Shown in pieces: positions 58,501-64,000 of a DNA stretch of 64,000 bases; positions within the stretch are counted from its first letter, which is position 1; the number at the start of each line of letters is the position of its first letter. The position numbers were made by a program, and so were the translations under genes. The stretch is from positions 2,666,001 to 2,730,000 of the forward strand of contig JAGYXB010000687.1 of the NCBI GenBank assembly GCA_022495005.1, given 5' to 3'. The DNA comes from Rhyacophila brunnea (taxonomy: Eukaryota; Arthropoda; Insecta; Trichoptera; Rhyacophilidae). The notes beneath the pieces are model-generated. The model made no database searches. It saw nothing but the letters and a program-made list of their open reading frames with translations, and had not been told where the DNA came from.

Positions 58501-61500
58501 CAATAAACGTCAGTCATACTTATTTGTTTTCATTGAACTAAGATTACAAATTTCAGATGGTATTGAATAATTTTTTTAATTCAATTAAACGCTGCCTAAA
58601 CCAAGCTACAATCTTATATTTATATAATATCTGAAATTATGTATGATTTAATGGGATAATTTTAGATAATAATTTATAGATAGACGAATATGTTTTGACT
58701 ATTATTATCTATTATGGTTTAGTTAGGCAGGGTTTACTTTAATTTTAAAAATTAACCAATTCCATCTGCAATTTGTATTCTTAGTACAATGAAAACAAAT
58801 AAGTATGACTGACAAAGTTTAGTGCACACTATGTATGCCGGATTTTAACAGCCTTCCTTCACCCTTCGCCACTGACGATTATATTGCACTGATTGTGTGC
58901 TGTGTGGTTCCTTAAAATAATGGGAGATGTAATGCAAACCATGAAAAACATATTGGAAGGTTTTAAAAGACGTCTGACCACTTTTTGGTGGGATGATGAA
59001 AAAATTGAATGTTTATGGTATTAGGTACCAACTTTATAGGAGGACTTTTGTTAATCTTTTTCTGTTATTTTAGATTTGGCACGTTTCTAAATTATAGATG
59101 CCAGCATAATGTTTCTATTAATAATTAACAAGAATTTAGATATTATTTTGTTCATCCTTGAATGAACTTTTCATCTAGTCCAGGGGTCGGCAAACCGCGG
59201 CTCTTTGGATATTGGCGTGCGGCTCTTTGCCAAAATCCCAATTCACATTTTTTACAAAAAAGGTATAATTGTTGTCGTTTTAAATCCGCCCATTGCAAAA
59301 GTCGACAAATTAAATTTTTCTCTATTTCATATTGACATGAGCACTTTTGAAATAGATTTTTTTGGTGGATTTAACAAGCAAAGAGTTATTTTGCTCCAAA
59401 TTTGTAGCCACCAAAATTGAGGATTTGAAGAGAGAAAAATTTAATTTCACAACACAGCGGAGCGCTCTAAAAGATCTACATAATAAGGTAGATACTACGA
59501 TTTTTAATACATGGTATAGCTTTCCGAACTCATATTCGAGACTACATAATATGTATGTGAATAATCATTTTCAAACATGAACAATATAAATAGCATTTAG
59601 AGAAGCCAAATAACCGATGAGAATATGGAGTCGCGCCTAAAATTGAATATTACAAGTTAAATACCAAACATACAGACACTCTCCAAAGAAATGAAAGGAA
59701 GTTCATTGTTCACATTAGTTTTAAGGAATGCGTGAAAATTGTATGTTACTCATTTTATGTAAAAAATATATTTATAATTTCAACAATAAAAAAACTTATA
59801 TTTGCGTTAGTTTTATTCGCAAAATCTTCTTCACTTGATAAATAAACAATAACATTCACTGAAATAAATCATATTTATAAAAATATATGTATGGCTCTCG
59901 AAAAAAAATTTAACCGTTGTGATACTCATATTTGGCTCTTTTGGTCCAAGAGTTTGCCGACCCCTGATCTAGTCGATAAATAAATGTTTCTAGAAAAATG
60001 CATTGTTTATAATTCTATACCATTTGAATGTGTTTGTTGTGTTGTCAGCTCTCCGACGTCACACTACCGCCATCTTAGAAGTCACAAACCTGTCCCGTAC
60101 AAGTGCCCCCAATGCCCTAGAGTCTTCAAAGACAAATCCAATCTCCTCGATCATTCCACGTAAGTATTCTAAATCACACTGGTTTAAATAAATAAATTTT
60201 TCATAAATATGAAAATAACCTTTGAGAACTTTGAGGAACTGAAATGTGCCCTGGTATCAGGAAGGACGGAAGAGCTCGGTAAATCGACGTAAGAACCTAG
60301 ATAATGGATTGTCACTCAGTGGAGAAAAGACGATATGACAGCGGGCCACCGTGAAAGCCTCAATTAATATTATTAAAAAAAAAGAATGTGTTAAAAATAT
60401 CACTAAGTTGACATTCCCAATTTCCTAATGCAAGCAATGCCTGTCACTTTTTGATATGCTTTTTTTTTAAACTACAGGCGGCGTTCGACTTTTGAACATT
60501 CCACTTTTACATAATCCGCTATTTCATACATTTCTTAAAATTTAGATTTTTGTTGATAATGCAAAAACTGTGCGCCTCCATGCAGTCGCTCCTCTCACCT
60601 CCGATCCCCGTCACCATCCCAAATACGTAAAAGGGTGGTATTCAATTATCCCTTGACAAGTTTATAAAGAAAACACCTGATTGCTAATACCTCTCCTTAA
60701 CTTTATTATACCCATTGATAAAAAATATTTTAAAGTACACTTTTTGATGTTTATTTTACATCCCTCTACTTTCGAACGTTCAACATTCGAACGCATTTTT
60801 AAGAACCAATTGCATGCAAAAGTTGAGGGCGTATTTCTTTCTTTCTTTCTATCGACCATGTCCGATCCTAATAGGATCATATGGGCCTCCACAGAGTAGA
60901 GGTTTGTATTGACAGATTTTGTTTTTTACGAGAAATGAATGTCAGCCACTTGCTCAACCTACTAGGTCCATACCCTGACACACACAAATTGAAAAACAAT
61001 ATGTGTACTTGCCAGACCCAGGATTCGAACCTGGGACCCACGGCTTTATAGTCCAACGCTTAAGCCGCACGGCCACCTTGGGTGTTATTTACTGATTAAT
61101 GGTGAACTATGCATATATACTGAGTATGTATATACTTAGTAATATCGATATCTTTGCATTTAGTTGTAAATAACTTCCCCTTAGTGATCGTCACCGCCGT
61201 CTTCTCTACATTGTTAACTTGTCAATAGTAATTATGCTTGTAATAATCCAGATTAAATTGAGATTAGATAAATATCATAAATGAATGTCGAGCACTAAAA
61301 ACATTTCACTCAAGGTACAGCCTCCGCTTCACCATTAGTCGTTGTGATAAATTTAAGAGTTTGTATTTTTTTTTGCAGCCGTGTTCATTCCGGAGTGAAG
61401 CATTTCGAATGTGAAATATGCCACTACAGTTTCGCGACCAAGACCGGCCTGAAGGCGCACTCCGTGAAACATTCCAACCGGCGGGACTTCTACTGCGTCG

Positions 61501-63798
61501 AGTGTGACATTAGATTCAAGACGCAGGCCTCGCTCACGCACCACCTGAACGCCTCTGCCAAGCATGCCAACCCCGATTACTTGAAGTAATTATTACCAAT
61601 CATCAAACATTATTTTGTGAAATGAATTCTTCTCGCTTAGATTAGTAGAAATTTCTTATCATCTATTTCGGCTATTTTTCAGATTTCAATGTGACCAATG
61701 CGAAAAACGCTACGACACGGCGCTGAAACTCAAACTGCATGTGGAGTGTTCGCATCTTCATATCTACAAGTATCCCTGTGAAAAGTGCCCGTCCAAGTTT
61801 CAAACATCTGGTGCCTTAAAGCATCATAGGCAAAGAACGCACGAAGGCAAAGTGTTGCCAAAAAAACATGTGTGTAACCTCTGCGATAAGGCATTTACGG
61901 TAAATATCCTCATTTTTTGTCTTCCTCAGATACTTAACAAGCAAATTGTCATCGGAATCGTGTTTATTGCACGTTTATCGCCCTCCGAGCTGTTTAATAA
62001 CCAACACTTTTCAATTTTCGTGCATACATGGACATAAAGTGAAACCCCGATTTTAGGTTTTTTGAAGGGAATGCTTAAGTATTTAAATTTAGAAAAGATG
62101 GTACTTTATCAAAGATGTTGAAATCCTCCTTCTATAGAGATGTCTAAATGTATGAAATTGAAGTAAAAAAAGGACTATTGGTCCACATATGAAACTAGCT
62201 ACACGTGACTTTGCATAGCAAGCTCATTTGAAGAGAACTTCACACTTCTAACAATAATATAACATTTATTTGCCAATTTGCAGGACATACAAAAAGACAA
62301 TATGTCACAATGAGTAGACTAGCAGTTAGTAATAATGCACTTCGGCACTATTATTTAGTTGAAAAGACCTAACGGCACGTCGTGGGTCCCAAGTTCGAAA
62401 CATGGGTCTGGCAAATACACATATTGTCTTTCCGTGTGTGTATGGAGTCAGGTAGGTCCACTAATAGGTTGAGCAAGTGGCCAACATCCATTTCTCGTAA
62501 AAAAAAAACAAACATCTGCTAATACCTCCACTCTGTGAAAAAGGCCCATATGATCTTGGTAAGATCGGACATGGTCATGGAAAATTTTTTTGTAAAACCG
62601 TTTACAACTGCACTCGAGTACGTAATCACAATATAAAAGTGACTGCCATATTAAGTGAATAAGAAAATCGGAATGGGAACTGAGCGATATTCATATTTGT
62701 GGAGTTTACCAACTTAACCATGCTTCATACGCTTGCTAAATAATTTCAAATGTCATAACAGAAATTACATTTAAGGCTCCCCCTATTTATCATCAAATTT
62801 TTTTGTACTTAAGGACGGCCGTCCATAGATGACGTCACATGATTTTGGCTAAAAAGCGAGAAATGTTTTTTTTTTAATACATATCGTTACCTTACTTTGA
62901 AAAGGTTCTAATTGCACTTGACCATGTTTTGAGATATGAGCGTTTGAAATTTGGAATGGTCATATTTTCAATATAAAAAGACATGTAGATAGAACTCCAA
63001 CATACTGCTAATTCCCATATTTTACAATAGATGACTCTGAAATGAATGTATATGATAGAATATGGTTAATGGAACCTTTTCACATCAAAAAGTCATTTTA
63101 GGCCAAAATGTCAGTTAGAACCTTTTCAAAGTAAGGTAACGATATCCTTAAATCCCCAATCGACGATATACATAATATTTGTTTTCAGATCCTTTTCTAT
63201 TTTTTGTTTACTTTGTGACATCACATTTCCTTTGACCCTCCCCCCCTAAGTGTGATGTCATATATGGACAGCCCCTAATCCTTTTCGGTAAATTTACAAT
63301 TAACTATTGTCTAAGAAATAAGTAATTATTTGGTTTTTTATATCTGACATGCTTTTTTCATATGCATTCTTTCAAGAATTCATTCTTAGAAGACTGTCCG
63401 CCATCCCTGATATAAGGTCTATCTCAGTGGTGTACAACCTATTTGACAGGAGGGTCGTAGTGGGTGCAAGTGTTGAAAAATAATGATAATATATTATACT
63501 ACACTAGACACGCATTTAAATTATTTTTAATTTAATAGTTAGTGTAGTAGATAGTTAATAGACTCATACTGAACATATTTTATATGTTTCTTATTTATTT
63601 TAGTATCGGACAACCTTGATGAATCACATTCTTATCCACACCGGAGAGCAGCCTCATGTGTGTGACATCTGCAGTCGGCCGTTCCGCCAAAAGGCCGCCA
63701 TGCAGACACACATCAAGTTGGTGCACCTGAAAATCAAACGGCACGTCGCCAAGAGAAAAGGCGCCAAGACTGCGATTCTAAACAATGACAAAGAATAA
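52502..63798 (+). CDS. ZAD-C2H2 zinc-finger protein, gene 3 (complete, eight exons)
   Basis: Exons: 52502-52645, 52735-52881, 56604-57425, 58136-58347, 60049-60159, 61379-61585, 61683-61899 and 63604-63798; every junction has GT/AG and the frame closes throughout (684 residues). Exons 1-2 form the ZAD domain (NVCRGCL; LPHKLCSECL). Exon 3 encodes a long acidic linker, a basic stretch (LKHLKKRKNKSVK...RRTLRNN) and the first finger, YKCEMCAKGF. Exons 4-8 give about ten further C2H2 fingers, several split by introns, ending with TGEQPHVCDICSRPFRQKAA and a basic tail (KIKRHVAKRKGAK). It is presumably a nuclear DNA-binding regulator dimerising through ZAD. The finger domain is clearly different from genes 1 and 2, so it is a more distant family member. 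The 3.7-kb second intron is filled with nested transposons. The AATAAA signal overlaps the stop codon. Confidence 0.9.
53026..53262 (+). mobile_element. tRNA-derived SINE (family 2), plus strand
   Basis: The head GGCCGCGTGGCTTAAGCGCC (A box) and GGTTCGAATCC (B box) is followed by a body with GAGCAAGTGGCTGACATCC and GGCCCATATGATCCTATTAG. The inverse copy at 60828-61076 and the partial copy at 62372-62584 share the same body; three copies lie within gene 3 introns. Confidence 0.8.
53434..54110 (-). repeat. Dispersed repeat D, split by a LINE tail
   Basis: 53434-53512 and 54002-54110 together are the inverse of 11838-12000, with CTATAATTATAG/TACTATT at the break. The LINE fragment 53513-54001 occupies the break, showing it landed in a pre-existing repeat. 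Confidence 0.65.
53513..54001 (+). pseudogene. RTE-like LINE C-terminal fragment
   Basis: Frames read MWLYRRILKIPWTDRVTYVE, TRKLQYLGHVVRGQKY, then KRSRGRRRI*CLKNLRDW and FRVADDKSKIALMVADLL, the typical tail of RTE-like non-LTR retrotransposons. Two frameshifts and an internal stop are present. 5'-truncated copy. Confidence 0.8.
54172..54799. mobile_element. hAT family CAGTGGCGAAGGGTGG, partial copy split by a MITE
   Basis: It carries the family interior (TATCTATTATGGCTTGGGTT...GCAGGGTTTAATTGAATTTT and TAGTGCACACTATTTATGTC) but neither end is intact. The Tc1-like MITE at 54319-54706 interrupts it exactly between CTAACCAACACTA and TGTATGCAATTTGTAG. Confidence 0.7.
54319..54706. mobile_element. 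Tc1/mariner-like MITE, family TCGTCGGTGTTTTG (copy 2)
   Basis: Inverted ends as in copy 1 (34497-34879), TA on both sides, overall inverted relative to copy 1. Inserted within the hAT copy 54172-54799. Confidence 0.85.
55055..55232 (+). repeat. Dispersed repeat shared with 2342-2505
   Basis: Inverse of the segment in the gene 1 intron, with a 15-bp insertion (around GTGCAAACATTGCCGCC). Not classified. Confidence 0.6.
55503..55915. mobile_element. Degenerate hAT-like fragment
   Basis: It starts with a hAT-like end GGTTTCCCAAACTATGGGTC followed by GCGACCCACCAGTGGGTCG, and ends near GGTGGGTCCCAAGATTAGAA, a decayed inverse. No clear target duplication. Confidence 0.5.
56045..56395 (+). mobile_element. 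SINE family 3 copy, split by a MITE
   Basis: It has B box GGTTCGAATCC and a body (AATTATGTGTGTTCAATAA ... TTTAATCCTGTGAATTATT) matching 10883-11100. The A-box part is missing. A 199-bp MITE (56140-56338) interrupts it; the two flanks realign without a gap to the other copy. Confidence 0.7.
56140..56338. mobile_element. Foldback MITE whose loop is telomere-like CCTAA repeat
   Basis: About 75-bp inverted arms (GATACTGTTCGGTTATAC / GGTACTATTCGGTTATAC, then AATACAG.GGAAAACACA) flank about 45 bp of CCTAACCTAACCTAACCCAA-type repeat. A perfect 8-bp target duplication AGATTGTT sits at 56132-56139 and 56339-56346. CCTAA is the complement of the insect telomere repeat TTAGG. Confidence 0.85.
57537..57690 (+). 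repeat. Copy related to 7437-7712
   Basis: ATTGCGAGGTACGATGGTGG and AATGAAGATACTCGTTTCAA resemble the left part of the element at 7437. Intron 3 of gene 3. No ends identified. Confidence 0.4.
57745..57965. repeat. Possible LINE 3'-region fragment
   Basis: CATCATCATGATCTGGAACG followed by CGACAACCCGAGGTGGGTCC resembles a common insect LINE-derived repeat, but no second copy exists in the window to confirm it. Confidence 0.3.
58451..58874. mobile_element. hAT family CAGTGGCGAAGGGTGG copy in intron 4 of gene 3
   Basis: The left end CAGTGTCAAAGGGTGGAGGT and right end CTTCACCCTTCGCCACTG, with the family interior block, are complete. The flanks (CATCATAC / ACGATTAT) do not give a convincing target duplication. 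Confidence 0.75.
59181..59966. mobile_element. Non-autonomous hAT, CAGGGGTCGGCAAACC type, in intron 4 of gene 3
   Basis: The ends CAGGGGTCGGCAAACCGCGG and GTTTGCCGACCCCTG flank 786 bp. A perfect 8-bp target duplication ATCTAGTC lies at 59173-59180 and 59967-59974. GGCTCTTT words recur near both ends. No transposase. Confidence 0.9.
60828..61076 (-). mobile_element. tRNA-derived SINE (family 2), minus strand
   Basis: Inverse of 53026-53262: B box on the minus strand GGTTCGAATCC, body with GGATCATATGGGCCTCC on the plus strand. Intron 5 of gene 3. Confidence 0.8.
62372..62584 (+). mobile_element. tRNA-derived SINE (family 2), 5'-truncated
   Basis: Begins at the B-box region (AAGTTCGAAACATGGG) and keeps the family body (TAGGTTGAGCAAGTGGCCAA). 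More diverged than the other two copies. Intron 7 of gene 3. Confidence 0.7.
62815..63290. mobile_element. Unclassified DNA element with GTCCATA-GATGACGTCAC ends
   Basis: The left end GGACGGCCGTCCATAGATGA and the right end (inverse GGGGCTGTCCATATATGACA) are imperfect inverted repeats, with TTAA-like flanking (ACTTAAGG, CCCCTAAT). A 30-bp perfect inverted repeat lies inside: 62882-62911 and 63115-63144. No coding frame. Intron 7 of gene 3. Confidence 0.6.
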
Positions 63799-63799
63799 A
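63794..63799 (+). terminator. Polyadenylation signal overlapping the gene 3 stop codon
   Basis: AATAAA spans the TAA stop (63796-63798). If used, the 3' UTR would be only 10-30 nt. A hAT element starts at 63960, so a longer UTR would run into it. Confidence 0.4.
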
Positions 63800-63959
63800 T
63801 TATTTTCAATTGAAATGTCATTTATTTCAGGTGGTGCATATGAACACCACGCGGCTTTCAAATTAACACTTACCCACTCCTGTAAGTTACCGTTACGAAC
63901 CACACATGCTACTGTGATGGTTTTAGATAAATTTTCCAGGCATAATATATTCAATATGC

Positions 63960-64000
63960 CAGTGGCGAAGGGTGGAGGTAGGCTGTTAAGATCCGCCATA
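63960..64000. mobile_element. Left end of another CAGTGGCGAAGGGTGG hAT copy (cut by window end)
   Basis: CAGTGGCGAAGGGTGGAGGT followed by AGGCTGTTAAGATCCGCCAT is the intact family end. It is the sixth copy in the window. Confidence 0.85.

Overview
This is nuclear DNA from an insect. The evidence is AT-rich sequence with short exons and GT-AG introns, ZAD-type C2H2 zinc-finger genes (an arthropod-specific family), CCTAA/TTAGG-like telomeric motifs, and a dense load of hAT, PIF/Harbinger, Tc1/mariner, P-element and Helitron transposons plus tRNA-derived SINEs. The frequent 'taggtacctacc' word string fits Lepidoptera or aphid-like Hemiptera, but I cannot name the species. There is no bacterial-style gene organisation, CRISPR array or bona fide tRNA/rRNA gene.

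Layout. 1-4.1 kb: 3' part of ZAD zinc-finger gene 1 (its first exon is not visible). 4.2-12 kb: transposon relics, including two nested unclassified DNA elements (7952-11639). 12.3-15 kb: complete ZAD zinc-finger gene 2, a tandem paralogue of gene 1. 15.5-19.4 kb: Jockey LINE relic, SINE, palindromic MITE and a hAT element. 19.6-28.75 kb: a 9.1-kb near-perfect palindrome with a 208-bp centre. 30.4-34 kb: a three-exon divergent molybdenum-cofactor (cinnamon/gephyrin-like) gene. 34.5-41.2 kb: hAT, Tc1 and SINE insertions and a broken PIF/Harbinger transposase. 42.3-45.9 kb: P-element/THAP9-like transposase relic on the minus strand. 46.5-51.6 kb: a Helitron carrying a 3.8-kb LTR element. 51.65-52.0 kb: truncated minus-strand ZAD pseudogene. 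52.5-63.8 kb: eight-exon ZAD zinc-finger gene 3, whose introns hold stacks of nested transposons.

Real protein-coding content is therefore four genes: three ZAD-C2H2 factors (presumed nuclear DNA-binding proteins) and one MoCo-biosynthesis-like protein. Nearly everything else is mobile DNA. For much of it I could identify target-site duplications (TSDs), which fix the element boundaries and give a relative insertion order. All coordinates and splice sites were read by eye; no alignment or database search was run.
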